The notes under the pieces were generated by a model that did not search any database, had not been told where the DNA came from, and was given only the letters and a program-made list of their open reading frames with translations. 64,000 bases of DNA from Thalassobius sp050633445 (lineage in GTDB: Bacteria > Pseudomonadota > Alphaproteobacteria > Rhodobacterales > Rhodobacteraceae), in the NCBI GenBank assembly GCA_050633445.1, contig JBOEGN010000031.1, positions 10,432 through 74,431 of the forward strand. The letters run 5' to 3'. Shown in pieces: positions 1-11,200 of the stretch (within the stretch, counting starts at the first letter, position 1; each line of letters starts with the position of its first letter). The position numbers were made by a program, and so were the translations under genes.

Positions 1-3000
1 CGATCGTCGGAACCGACCAACCCGATCAGCTGTATGGGCACGCGGGGAATGACCGTATCGAAGCCCGCGAAGGCAATGACCACCTGTTTGGCGGTGTTGG
101 CAATGACACCTTGCTCGGAGAAGCCGGTTCTGACCGGCTGGTCGGCGACAGCGGCAATGACCGACTGGATGGCGGCTCGGATCGCGATCAGCTGGTTGGT
201 GGGGCTGGCAATGACACATATGTGGTCGATCGCACGGATGATGTTGTCATCGAGCAGGCGAATGCGGGGACGGATACCGTGCTCAGCGCGGCCAACTTTG
301 TGCTTTCTGACAATGTCGAGAACCTTACCCTGACCGGATCCGAGGATCTGGAGGCAACGGGCAACAGCCTGCACAACCGGATCGCGGGAAATCTAGGCGA
401 TAACCGCTTGGTTGGCGGTGGCGGTGATGACACGCTGCTGGGCGGCGGCGGCGTCGATACCGCAGTGATTGGCCTGGCCAGTTCCTCGGTTACGGTGACC
501 CGTTCGGGCACTGACCTGGTATTGGCCACGTCGCTGGGCAATATTCTGATCGGGGCAGATGTTGAATTTGTGGACTTCACCGATCAGCAGCTTAGCTTTG
601 GCGACCTTGCGGCCCTGCTAGGCTCGGCCAGTACCGGAACTGCCGCGGGCGACACCCTGACAGGAACGCCGAATGCCGATGTTCTGGCCGGTCTTGGTGG
701 CAATGACCGTATCGAAGGCCGTGCCGAGAATGATATTCTTGTTGGCGGTGCGGGCAACGATACCCTGTTGGGCGAAGCCGGAGACGATCGCTTGGATGGC
801 GGGACCGGAAACGACGAACTGAATGGTGGCGACGGCGCAGATCAGCATTTTGGCGGCACCGGAGACGACACCTATATCGTGGACAATGCCTCTGACCGCG
901 TGGTTGAACGCGCCGCAGATGGCAATGACAGCGTCATGGCCTCGGTCAGCTTCACGCTGAGCGATCATGTCGAAGCCCTGACCTTGATGGGCAGCGCAGA
1001 TCTGGATGGAACCGGCAATGCTGGCGATAACATGCTGGTCGGCAATGCCGGTGCCAACACGCTGCGCGGTGACGCGGGCGACGACACGCTGAATGGCGGC
1101 GCAGGAGATGACATTCTGCTAGGAGGGACAGGCTCGGATACCGCCGTTTTGGCCGGAACATTGTCCACAGCGACGTTCAACTTTGACACTCCGGGCTTTG
1201 TCCTTGTCACCGATGCCAGTGGCACCAATCACCTGGAAGACATCGAGTTCCTGCAATTCAGCGATCAGACCATCGCGCTTGAGGATCAGCGCAACGCGGT
1301 CATTCGGCAACAGCATGTCAGTCTGGGCGCAGGCGATTACTATGCGACCGATTTTGGCATCGACAATTCCGTCGAGGGTGGCGGGGCGCAATTCCTCAAT
1401 ATCGGCACGGCCAGCCAGGGGTCCAATCAGGGCAACAATCTGCACTTTACCACCGAATTCGAAGGCGGCGGCGGACGTGCCTATTACTCTGGCAGCGGTT
1501 TCCTTAATCAGGACACAGCGAACGCGAATGCGATCCGGGTGGATTTCACCGGCGGCAACACCACGCAGATGTATCTGCAATCCATGAGCCTGCCGTTACT
1601 GGATTTGATCGGGGCCGATTGGGCGTACTTCCAAACCCACGTCTTCAGCGGCAATGACCGTATGGTGGGGTCTTATCTGTCGGATCACCTGGTCGGCTAT
1701 GAGGGCGACGATACCCTGATGGGCGGAATGGGTGACAAAGAACAGTACAACATCATCACCGACAACCCCTCCCCTTCCCCGTCGCCGATCCGTACGCCGG
1801 GCCAGTCAGTTACCAACCCGGACTACTTTGTGCTGGATGGTGACGACACGCTGGATGGTGCGGGCGGCAATGACAGCATTGATGGCGGAACCGGCAATGA
1901 TCTTTTGATCGGAGGCACCGGAAATGACCAGCTTTGGGGCGGTGGCGACGCGGGAATGGACACGCTGTACGGCGGCCTTGGCGATGATACATTGCATGGA
2001 GGCGACGGTCAGGACACCGCGATATTCGATGCCGCCAGCACCGATGTGACGTTCCGCATTGCCTCTGGCAACATCGAGATTTCGGCGGCCGATGGAACCG
2101 ATATTGTCCATGACGACGTCGAGATTTTCCAGTTCAGCGATGCCACGCTCAGCCGTGACCAGGTTCTGGTACAAGCACGCGTCAGCGCCACGGCCACCCC
2201 TCAGGATGACACGCTGATCGGCACCCCTGACGCGGATACAATCGCGGCCCTGGCCGGGAGCGACATCATCCATGGCCTGGCTGGCAACGATGTTCTGTCG
2301 GGCAACGATGGCGATGACACCGTCAATGGCGGCGCCGGAAACGACACCCTGGCCGGGGACGACGGGCGCGACCTGTTGCAAGGGGGAACTGGCGACGATC
2401 TGCTGCTCAACGGCGCGGGCAACGATACGCTGGACGGAGGCGATGGCATAGATCGGGTGCGTTTCGACGTGAATTTCTCTTCGGTCAGCATCAGCTATGA
2501 CAACGGCATTGTCGTGAGGTCCGCACTGGGCGTCGACACTGTGATCAACAGCGAAGAGTTTGTGTTTAATGACCGCTCTGTCGACCATCTGGAAATGTTC
2601 GATCTCTCCTTGAATGGGACTCCGACATCCAACCTGCCCAGCACCGTGGTTGTTGATGAAGGTGTGATTAATCTGGACCTCAGCCAGTATTTCCAAGACC
2701 CGGAATCAGAGGCGCTGGAATATATCGTGCGCGGTCTGCCTGCCGGTCTGTCACTGGATCCTGCGACCGGACTTGTCACCGGCACCCTGACGGGCGGAGA
2801 CGCAACATATGCTCTGTCGCTGACGGTCACCGATGCCATTGGCAATTCTGTGAACAGCTCGGCCAACCTGCGGGTGAACGATGTCAACGATCTGCCGACC
2901 GGGGCGGTGACAATCACGGGAACCCTGCGCGTGGGCGAAACCCTGACAGCGGCTTCCACCGTGGCGGATGCTGACGGCATTGACGCGGCAACCGTTGAAT

Positions 3001-3839
3001 ATCAGTGGTTCCGCGACGGCACCCAGATCAGCGGCGCGACCAGTGACACCTATGTCCTTGCCGAGGGTGATATCGGTCAGACCCTGACAGCCGTGCAGCG
3101 ATACACCGATCTGCTTGGGACCGACGAGAGTGTCGAGAGCGCCGCAACCGCGGCCATTCCGGGCACGGCTTTGGATCTGACGGGGACACCTGGACCTGAC
3201 CGGCTGGTTGGCGCCGAAGGGAACGACACTCTGCGTGGCTTGGACGGACCAGATACCCTGATTGGCGGCGCGGGCAATGACCGCCTGATCGGTGGCGATA
3301 CCAGCGGCGACCTGCGCGACGTGATCTATGGTGGCACGGGCAATGACAATCTGGATGGTGGCTATGGCAATGATCAGCTGCGCGGAGATGGCGGCAATGA
3401 CACCATTGTAGGCGGCTCTGGCGTTGACGAAATCTTTGGCGGTACCGGAGATGACCAACTGACCGGTCAAGCCTGGTCGGATCTGATTTTTGGCGGGGAT
3501 GGCATCGACTTCGTCAATGGCGGTTTCGGTCATGACCGGGTCAATGGCGGCGCGGGCGCGGATCGGTTTTTCCATATCGGCAATCTCGGCCACGGCAGCG
3601 ACTGGATTCAGGACTATTCCGCCGATGATGGCGATGCGCTGATGTATGGTGCCAGCGCCACGCGCGATCAGTTCCAGATCAATTTCACCGAAACCGCCAA
3701 TGCCGGCGTGGCCGGTGTCGAGGAAGCCTTTGTGATCTATCGCCCCACGGGTCAGATCCTGTGGGCCCTGGTCGATGGCGGTGGACAGACCGAGATCAAT
3801 CTGCTGTTGAACGGGACCGAATACAATCTGCTGGGCTAG
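1..3839 (+). CDS. RTX (hemolysin-type Ca2+-binding repeat) protein, 5' truncated by window edge
   Basis: The reading frame is open from base 3 and already encodes RTX nonapeptides (GGxGxDxLx type) there, so the true start lies upstream; the first in-window ATG at 111 is not the start. About 1278 residues are visible. RTX blocks occupy roughly 1-3838 with two interruptions. Two ~200-residue units that carry NDTYVVD / DDTYIVD followed by a VENLTLTG / VEALTLMG stretch look like an internal duplication (about 200-600 and 850-1250). At about 2600-2880 there is a cadherin-like (CADG) segment, followed at 2890-3160 by an Ig-like segment. RTX repeats resume to the C-terminus, where an uncleaved type I secretion signal would sit. 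RTX proteins are exported by ABC-type I secretion and fold on binding calcium outside the cell. No secretion genes are in the window. Adhesin or enzyme function cannot be decided from this part. Confidence 0.9.
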   Translation, partial: IVGTDQPDQLYGHAGNDRIEAREGNDHLFGGVGNDTLLGEAGSDRLVGDSGNDRLDGGSDRDQLVGGAGNDTYVVDRTDDVVIEQANAGTDTVLSAANFVLSDNVENLTLTGSEDLEATGNSLHNRIAGNLGDNRLVGGGGDDTLLGGGGVDTAVIGLASSSVTVTRSGTDLVLATSLGNILIGADVEFVDFTDQQLSFGDLAALLGSASTGTAAGDTLTGTPNADVLAGLGGNDRIEGRAENDILVGGAGNDTLLGEAGDDRLDGGTGNDELNGGDGADQHFGGTGDDTYIVDNASDRVVERAADGNDSVMASVSFTLSDHVEALTLMGSADLDGTGNAGDNMLVGNAGANTLRGDAGDDTLNGGAGDDILLGGTGSDTAVLAGTLSTATFNFDTPGFVLVTDASGTNHLEDIEFLQFSDQTIALEDQRNAVIRQQHVSLGAGDYYATDFGIDNSVEGGGAQFLNIGTASQGSNQGNNLHFTTEFEGGGGRAYYSGSGFLNQDTANANAIRVDFTGGNTTQMYLQSMSLPLLDLIGADWAYFQTHVFSGNDRMVGSYLSDHLVGYEGDDTLMGGMGDKEQYNIITDNPSPSPSPIRTPGQSVTNPDYFVLDGDDTLDGAGGNDSIDGGTGNDLLIGGTGNDQLWGGGDAGMDTLYGGLGDDTLHGGDGQDTAIFDAASTDVTFRIASGNIEISAADGTDIVHDDVEIFQFSDATLSRDQVLVQARVSATATPQDDTLIGTPDADTIAALAGSDIIHGLAGNDVLSGNDGDDTVNGGAGNDTLAGDDGRDLLQGGTGDDLLLNGAGNDTLDGGDGIDRVRFDVNFSSVSISYDNGIVVRSALGVDTVINSEEFVFNDRSVDHLEMFDLSLNGTPTSNLPSTVVVDEGVINLDLSQYFQDPESEALEYIVRGLPAGLSLDPATGLVTGTLTGGDATYALSLTVTDAIGNSVNSSANLRVNDVNDLPTGAVTITGTLRVGETLTAASTVADADGIDAATVEYQWFRDGTQISGATSDTYVLAEGDIGQTLTAVQRYTDLLGTDESVESAATAAIPGTALDLTGTPGPDRLVGAEGNDTLRGLDGPDTLIGGAGNDRLIGGDTSGDLRDVIYGGTGNDNLDGGYGNDQLRGDGGNDTIVGGSGVDEIFGGTGDDQLTGQAWSDLIFGGDGIDFVNGGFGHDRVNGGAGADRFFHIGNLGHGSDWIQDYSADDGDALMYGASATRDQFQINFTETANAGVAGVEEAFVIYRPTGQILWALVDGGGQTEINLLLNGTEYNLLG

Positions 3840-4461
3840 GCTCTGGGCACATCGCGACAACAGGACAGTAGCGGTGAGAGCGTCGGTAGTAAGAAAGACG
3901 TTTGGGCAGCTATCAAGGCGGCACACCGACCGGTTTTCAGGCGACGTTCAATTCACGAACTTTTCCTTACAGATACCTGTGTTCTCAATCATGGTCTGGA
4001 ACGGCGTTCTGCTGCTACGCATTTTGCCCAGATCGACCTGCAACGCGTCGATGCGTTCGTGAAGCTGCCTGCGGAAGGTGACTTTCTGGAATTCCTGCAT
4101 GGACAAGGTACGATGGTTGCAAAGACCCTGCGCCAGATCGGCGTGAAACAGCAGACGCTCTTGCTATGGTGCACCTACAGCGCGCCGAAAAGCACCTCGT
4201 GGCCAGATCAACAGAAGCTAAGAGGCGCCTAAATCTCGCCAGTCTTATTTCCAAAACGCGGAGTGGTTCATCTATCGTGTTAAGTACAGCCATATGAAGG
4301 CTCTAAATCCACCAACAACCTCCCCGAGCGTGCGCAATCTGAGACGGAACTTTCAAACGCAATGACTTCCGAAACCGGAGGCAAACTTGCTACACAACCT
4401 TCCCGCCAAGGCGAAGGGTATGTCATTTGCACGCCAATTTTTCAGCGCGCCGAGCGTGGAC
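3840..4461. other. 622-bp gap without a convincing gene; possible decayed ORF
   Basis: No intact gene with a ribosome binding site was found. On the plus strand one frame stays open from about 3945 to the TAA at 4230-4232 and encodes an unbroken stretch (…TDTCVLNHGLERRS…, …VDAFVKLPAEGDF…) with no start codon in a sensible place. The middle faintly resembles phasin-type helices, but this is only an impression. It may be a remnant of a lost gene between the RTX gene and the PKS locus. No transposase or terminal inverted repeat was recognised. Confidence 0.3.
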
Positions 4462-5244
4462 TCACTCTCTGTCCGGCAGGGTTTCGCGTCTAAAGCCCCC
4501 GCCCAGCCTTTGCTGCAAGGGGATGTATACTAAAAACAGCACACGAAAGACTTCGTACATCCATCGTTTGACCCAAGCCTGAAGTTTGGTCAGCCATGCG
4601 TTTCGGGTATAAAGCTGTTGGATGAGCATCGAGGCCAATACGTGGGCGCAAATGCTGCGTGTTTGTCCATGAAACTCTGGGCGCATGACATCAAAAATGA
4701 CGACGATACGGCGCTCATCGGATTGGTTCCACGCCGTATGCGTTTGAGCATCACAAAAAACAAGCAGCTTGCCTTCTTCCCATCCCTTGATCTCGGTGCC
4801 CACTTGAAATCCGCAATCGGGCAACGGGGCCGGAACTTTGATCCCCAGATGGCAGCGATATACGGCGTCCGTATCGCCTTGGTGCGGGTTGATATTGGAG
4901 CCCGGTTCGAGAATGCTCATCGACAGGCTGGTGACACCTGGAACCGACTTCATGATTTCCACTGTCTTGGGGCATTTTTTGTAGTTCTCATGCATCCGGA
5001 GCCCCCAGAACATGATCCCCATCGTCTTCCAATGCTTCGGAGGAAAAGCCATCGCGTGGTTAAAAGAATAGGGCTGCACGCGCTCTGGATTTTCCTTGGA
5101 CAGCGCGAAAAGCTCGTCGCGAATGGTTTCCCAATTGTCCTCAAATACCTGCGCCCATTCCAAATCCTGCGGGTCATAAAAGAACGGCTGGTCGCCCCGA
5201 AAACGCCCGCTAAAGATTGCGTACCATGGCTCTGATTTCGTCAT
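4462..5244 (-). CDS. Aspartyl/asparaginyl beta-hydroxylase family (LpxO-like) Fe(II)/2-oxoglutarate dioxygenase
   Basis: 260 residues. The family (Asp_Arg_Hydrox) includes mammalian AspH and the lipid A hydroxylase LpxO; members hydroxylate peptide side chains, free amino acids or acyl chains. Visible active-site residues are H121 in NPHQGD, R130 and H132 in YRCHLG, H169 in THTAWN, and R178 in ERRIV. The spacing 121-130-132 equals that of H679-R688-H690 in human AspH, so the iron ligands H121 and H169 and the 2-oxoglutarate arginine R178 appear intact. The last 60 residues are hydrophobic and helical (VFRVLFLVYIPL), suggesting membrane association as in LpxO. The gene begins 17 bases after the PKS stop, with the ribosome binding site GGGAGAGGG, so it is the last gene of the PKS transcription unit. 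Inference: it hydroxylates the PKS product or another acyl chain; a peptide substrate is not excluded. Confidence 0.85.
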   Translation of the reverse strand: MTKSEPWYAIFSGRFRGDQPFFYDPQDLEWAQVFEDNWETIRDELFALSKENPERVQPYSFNHAMAFPPKHWKTMGIMFWGLRMHENYKKCPKTVEIMKSVPGVTSLSMSILEPGSNINPHQGDTDAVYRCHLGIKVPAPLPDCGFQVGTEIKGWEEGKLLVFCDAQTHTAWNQSDERRIVVIFDVMRPEFHGQTRSICAHVLASMLIQQLYTRNAWLTKLQAWVKRWMYEVFRVLFLVYIPLQQRLGGGFRRETLPDRE

Positions 5245-5261
5245 GTCAGGCCCTCTCCCTT

Positions 5262-8200
5262 TTACAAAAGCGCTCTCTCGGCTCGATCAATCGCATCCAC
5301 CACAGTGCCCGGATTGTTGATAACCAACTGGTGATCTCCATCGACGCGATTGCAATAGAATGCGTTTTGCGCCAACTCCTCCCAGGCCGCGACACGGTCC
5401 GTAGATACGAGCTTGTCGCTCTGACCATATAGCGCACATACGGGCGGCGTCATCGCAACCCCTGATGGTTTGTAGGTCGCAAAAAGAGTGAGATCAGCAC
5501 GCAAGAGATCCTTCAGTTTTTCGACAACGGGGCGGCGTTCGTCACAATCGCCCTCGTTCCCATAGGCGGCCAGAACCTCTGAGACAAAGTCGTCGTCGTC
5601 CAGAAGGTGGGTGTTTTTGTGACTGGCGTCGGGTCGGGGCCTGTTGGCGCCAGAAAGGACAACCAACTTGGGCGCCCTGCCCCCGGCTTGGGTCAGATTT
5701 ATCGTCAATTCATAGGCCAGAAACGCCCCCATAGAATGGCCGAACAGAATGAATGTGCCTTCGATCTCTGCCAGATCCTCGGCGATGCGCTGGACAAGAT
5801 CTTGGACATCCAACGAGGGCTGCATATGCCCCAAATCCTCGCGCCCCGGAATTTGCACGGCAATCACATGACGCGTCCCGTCAAGCGCGTTCGCCAGATT
5901 CTGATAGGCAAAAGCCCCCGACCCCGCAAATGGAAGACAGACCAGCGTGGCGCGACCTGCAACAGGCGCATTCAGCGGGCGCAACCAGGATGGTCGCACG
6001 GTCTTTTCTGGCAAATCCAGACCGTCAGGCGCCGCCAGTTCGCCGTTCAAATGGCCATCAATGACCAGAGTCCGGGCCGCCCCACCAGTCCCATCTCCAC
6101 CTTGGACAACATCGAAAATGAAACCCGACAGGGCGTTAATCGTTGGATAGTTATAAGCAACGGTGGTGGGAAATTCGCATTGGAAATAGTTCTCGAGATT
6201 CGCCGCAAAGGTCAGCGCCATCAGCGAATCCATGCCCAAAATATTGAAACGCATATCGCCACTGATTTCATCCGCTGTGTCCAGCAAAGTGACGGCCTGC
6301 AACTCTTTGCGGATGACGCGCTGAATGATATCCATCGCGACATCTGGCTGCACGTCGCGAAGTGCGGCCAAGCGATCCGTATCTGATCTGACGGGCCGGT
6401 CCTCGCCCTGGTGGACCCCCGCAAAAAACGACGGCTGGGGCGCAAATTTGATGACATAGGAATAGGATTGCCAATCCACCGAGCAAATCATGCTGGACGC
6501 ACGGCGACCCGCGATTGCCGTCTCTAGGGCGGCTGTTGCATCGGCCACAGGCATCAGCTCGAACCCCAGCTTTTGAAGCGTCGGCTTTTCGCTGGGCGCG
6601 GCGCTCATGCCCACCTCGTCCCACGGTCCCCAATTGACGTTCGTGACCGGAAGCCCCTGCGCCTGACGCATGCCTGCAAGGCAATCCAAAAAGTGGTTGG
6701 CCGCCGTGTAATGGCTGAGTTTGGCCGATCCCCAAAGGGACGACACGGTCGAGAACAGGATAAAGCAATCCAAATCCCGGTCCTTCGTCAAATCGTGCAA
6801 TTGCCAACTTGCCTGAACCTTGGTTTTCAGCGTTTCAAGCAGTCTTTCGACATCCACGTCTTCGACCAGATCAAACCAGTTTTCCCCAGCTGCGTGGACA
6901 ACACCCCGAACGGGGACGGACAGATCATCAAACGACGTAAACAGCGCCCGAAGCGCGGATGCATCCCTGACATCAAGCTGCCGCGTCTCGACATTCACAC
7001 CAGCCGCGCGCATGTCCTTTATGCCATTGACGACTGTCTGCCAGGCGTCCTCTGGGGCTAAATCGTCCCATGAGGCCTCGGTCGGCAGCGCCCGGCGCGA
7101 CAACAGTACCAGATGCCTTGCCCCCTTGGCCGCCAACCACTTTGCCGTGGCAAAGCCGAGCCCGGACAGCCCACCTGTCACGATATAGGCACCATCCGCC
7201 CGGAAATCCGGGATCTTTGCCAGTTTCAAAGGATCAGGCCTTAGCTGCTGCGCATAGAAGTCTTGCCCCCGCAGCGCCACGAAGGGTTCAAACTCGGGGT
7301 TGATGACTTTGTGAACGATCAAGCCGGCGGATGACGCTGGATCGTCTTGGCGGTCAACATCAATCATCCCGCCGCGCGTGTCGGGCTGTTCCAAGTACAG
7401 CGTTTTGCCAAATCCCCACAGCGGCGCGCCCGAGGGCGCCAGATCGGGCGACGTGTTGGCGGCAAGAACGGCTTGGGTGTTGTTGCTCACAAGCCAGATC
7501 GGACAGATGACAACCTGTTCTTTCAACGCGCGTAAGAACCAGATCAGACCGGTGAAATCGCGGGTTTGTTGGGCGTTCAGGGCCTCAAGCTCGACCTCAT
7601 CAGTCTCTGTATTTTGCGATACAAACAGGATTTTCCACGGGAAATTCTCGGCGGTGCGCCGCATGTGGTAGATCTCCCACACGCTATCATGCCAGTCTTG
7701 CTGCGACGCGTTCTCCGGGAGCTTGATGCGCGCGCCAAGTTTGGGATAGGTCTGCGGCTGCTGGCCTTTTCGGGTGCCGTATTCAATCCAGAAACACGCA
7801 TCTCCGCGCCCCTCGATGGTACGGGTCAACGACGCCAGCAACGGTGCGTCCGGGCCAACCAAAACCCAGTTAAAGCGCCGCTCATTGAACGCTCCGGTAT
7901 CCATATTCGTATGCAGCTTGGCCCAATTGACTGTGTAGTGCCAATCATCCGTGGTCTTTTTGGGAACGGGTGGCGTTTCGGATTTAACCAGGGACGTCTC
8001 TCTTTGATCATCTATGGACGCTCGAAGCGGAGCATTCGTGGCGCCCTGATAATGAGCCTGATGGCGGGCAAACGCCTCTGCGTTGATGGCTTTGATCCAA
8101 TGACGGCTTCGGTCAAAAACCTGTGGCGGCAACCGTTCCGGGTAAAAGTGACCCTCGTAAATCGCCGACCAATCCACATCCCGACCACGCTGATAAAAGC

Positions 8201-11200
8201 TGGTGATGGCCTCGATGAAAAAGCTGTCTTCTTGCCGGAACTTCTTGGTGAACAGCATGGTGCGCAGGTATTTCGCGTCGCGCCTGCGCAGATTTGCCAA
8301 CGCCAACGCAAGGCAAGACCCACCCGGACCAATTTCGACGAAATCCAAACTCTCGGAATGCATTGCGTTAAGCGCTTGCGCGTACTGAACCGGATTGCGC
8401 AGGTGATCCATCCAGTGCTGAACCGTCGGTGCGCCACTTACAAAATCCGCAGTTACGCTGGACACCCATGGCCGGGTCGGAGCGCGAAAGTCCACCTGTT
8501 CAAGGAGCAGCCGGTATTCCTCGAGAATTGGCTCGACAATCGGACTGTGGAAACCAAACCGCGTGTTAAGCGGGTGGGTTTCGATCCCGCTTGCCTCTAG
8601 GTCTTGCTGCACGGCCATGATGTGATTGATATCGCCCGAGATCGTAATCTTACCGCGGGCATTAAACGCAGCGATTTGCGCAAGTTCGGGCGCAAGCCGG
8701 TCCTGGACATCCTCGGCCCCCGCATTGACCACCAGCATGCAGCCGGGCACGTCCAGGCCCTCCATCAGCTTGCTGCGGTGATAGAGCAGCCACATCGCAT
8801 CTTCCGGCGACAAAACTCCCGCAGCACTGGCCGCCGCGAATTCCCCCATGCTGTGCCCCAGCACCACTGCGGGCGTGATCCCCACGGCATCAAAAAGCGT
8901 GGTCAAACTATGCTGAACAGCGAAGAGGATCGGCAGGTTATAGCGATCCTCGGCAATGTGGTGGTCCGCCTTAGAGAAAGCCAATTCCACCAGGTTCAGG
9001 TCGGGCTCTAACGGGTTAAGAACAGCCGCACAGCGGTCAAATTCCCTGCGGAACACCGCGTGTCTTTGGTACAGTTCCTTGCCCATTTGATGATACAGTT
9101 CGCCCTGCCCCGAAAACAGGAAACAAGGCTGCCAATCCTTGGTCGTGGCACTTTCCCAGGTGTCCAGGGCAAGCAGCTCGTCCAATTGTTCTGCTGCATC
9201 AGGCCCCTGAAGCGCGTTGACACAGACCCGATGTTTTTGATCCGACCGGCCCTTCGCGAAAGTATAGCTGATATCAGCAAGCGGGAGACCAGGTGCCGAT
9301 TTCAGCCAGTCCGCAGTGGCGGCCATCGTGGCCTTTAGGCTCTCGCGGGTTGGTGCAGAAAGCGCCAGAGGATAATATTGATACCCATGCATTTCAGGAT
9401 GGTCAGGCACTTGGCGAGCTTCGAGCGCAGGCTCGGACAGGATTACGTGGGCCAGCGCACCGCCAAATCCAAAAGAGCTGACAGCCGCCAACCGGGTCAT
9501 CCCCTCTGGGGGCGTCCAACTTTCCAACTGGCGCGGCACCGCCAAACGCCCAGTGGACAGGTCGATAGCCGGGTTAAGATTTTTGACATGGATCTGCGGT
9601 GGGATCTGGCGATTTTGCAAGACAAGCACGGCCTTGATCAATCCAGCGATCCCCGCCGCCGATTCCAGATGCCCGATATTCGCCTTGACCGCACCAAGCC
9701 AGCATACCGGCGCTGCGGTGTCGCTGTGCGAGCCATAGTGATGCTTCAGCTGCGCAACCTCAATCGGATCGCCCGAGGCCGTCCCCGTGCCATGGGTCTC
9801 GACATAGGACACTCGGTCCCCCGACAGCCCGCTTTGACGCAAAGTTCGCGCGATCAGAGTGTCTTGGGCTGGACCGTTGGGAAAAGTGATGCCAGCCGCA
9901 TGGCGCGACCCGGCACCATCCTGCCCGGCCGCACTCGCCTTGATGTCGGCCAGGATCTTGTCCCCATTTGCAATCGCAGCGGATCGTCGCTTGATCATCA
10001 CCAGACCGCAGCCTTCGGCGCGCACATACCCGTCTGCGCTAGCGTCAAAAACCTTGCACCGTCCTTCGGGTGACATCATGCCGAATTGGCTGAGGACAAT
10101 GGTAGAGCCCGGCGACAAGATCGCATTTACACCGCCAACAATCGCCTGATCACATTCGCCCAGACGCACGGCCTGGACCGCCAAATGAAAGGCCGTCAGA
10201 GACGAAGAACAGGCGGTATCAACGCTCATGCTGGGGCCGCGAAGATCGTAGAAATAGGACAGCCTATTGGCGGCAATGCTCGCTGCATTTCCCAAGCCCG
10301 TATAGGCATTATAGCTAGAGATGTTCGGGCTTAGCGTTATCTTTGCATGCAGATAATCTGAATTGCTGATCCCGACATAGACGCCGGTATTTGTTCCGGC
10401 GAGCTCGGACTTTTTGGTTCCTGTATTTTCCAGCAACCGCCAAGAGGTTTCCAACAACAGGCGGTGTTGCGGATCTGTTTCCCGAGCCTCAATCGCTGAC
10501 AGGCCGAACAAATCCGCATCAAAGCTTTCGATTTCATCAACAAAGCCAGCCCATTTCGTGTTGGACTTACCGGGAATGCCCGGACGCGGATCATAGCACA
10601 GGTCGTTGTCCCATCTGGACTTGGGCACCTCGCTGATCGAGTCCACGCCGTTGCATAAATTGTCCCAAAACTGTTGCAGCGTGTCGGCACCTGGGAAACG
10701 ACACGCCATGCCAACAATCACAATTGGATCATCCTCCGCGTGCCCCTGCTGGTCGGCTGCCTGCCCGGATTCGCACGGCGTTTCACCCGTATTGTCCGCC
10801 GCAGGCACACTGGAATCGCGGTGGTTTTCTGCGCCGAGCACTGCAAGATCACCTGCCGCATATTGCACAAGACAGGCGCGCCGCTTCAGCTTGGCGCTGG
10901 ATGTTCGCGGCAACATCCCTTTGGGAACGAACAAAATTTCACGCGGGGCGACCCCAAAGTTTTCGATGACGCTTGCTGCCATCCGTTTTTTGATTTGCGC
11001 GATCTCGGCTTGGGGCGTGTGGCGGTGAAGTTCTTGAAAAAGAAAGAGGTCTTCTTCTGTCTCGCCTTGCTGAGAGACGGCAACACCTGGCAATCCGCCC
11101 AGAACATCGCTTAGGTTTGCGGCCAGGCACTGCTCCAAATCCTCTGCCGGAAGATTTTTGCCGCGCACGATCACCACGTCCTTTTTACGCCCCGAAATAT

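Noticed and set aside
541..640. A CRISPR array or tandem DNA repeat in the RTX region
   Set aside because: The repetition is in codons of a coding frame with imperfect period of 27 bases, not identical repeats with unique spacers.
2751..3926. Several minus-strand frames opposite the RTX gene
   Set aside because: Produced by the periodic RTX repeat; no ribosome binding site or domain.
4015..4293. Minus-strand 92-codon frame as a gene
   Set aside because: No ribosome binding site and unlikely Arg/Ser/Ala-rich composition.
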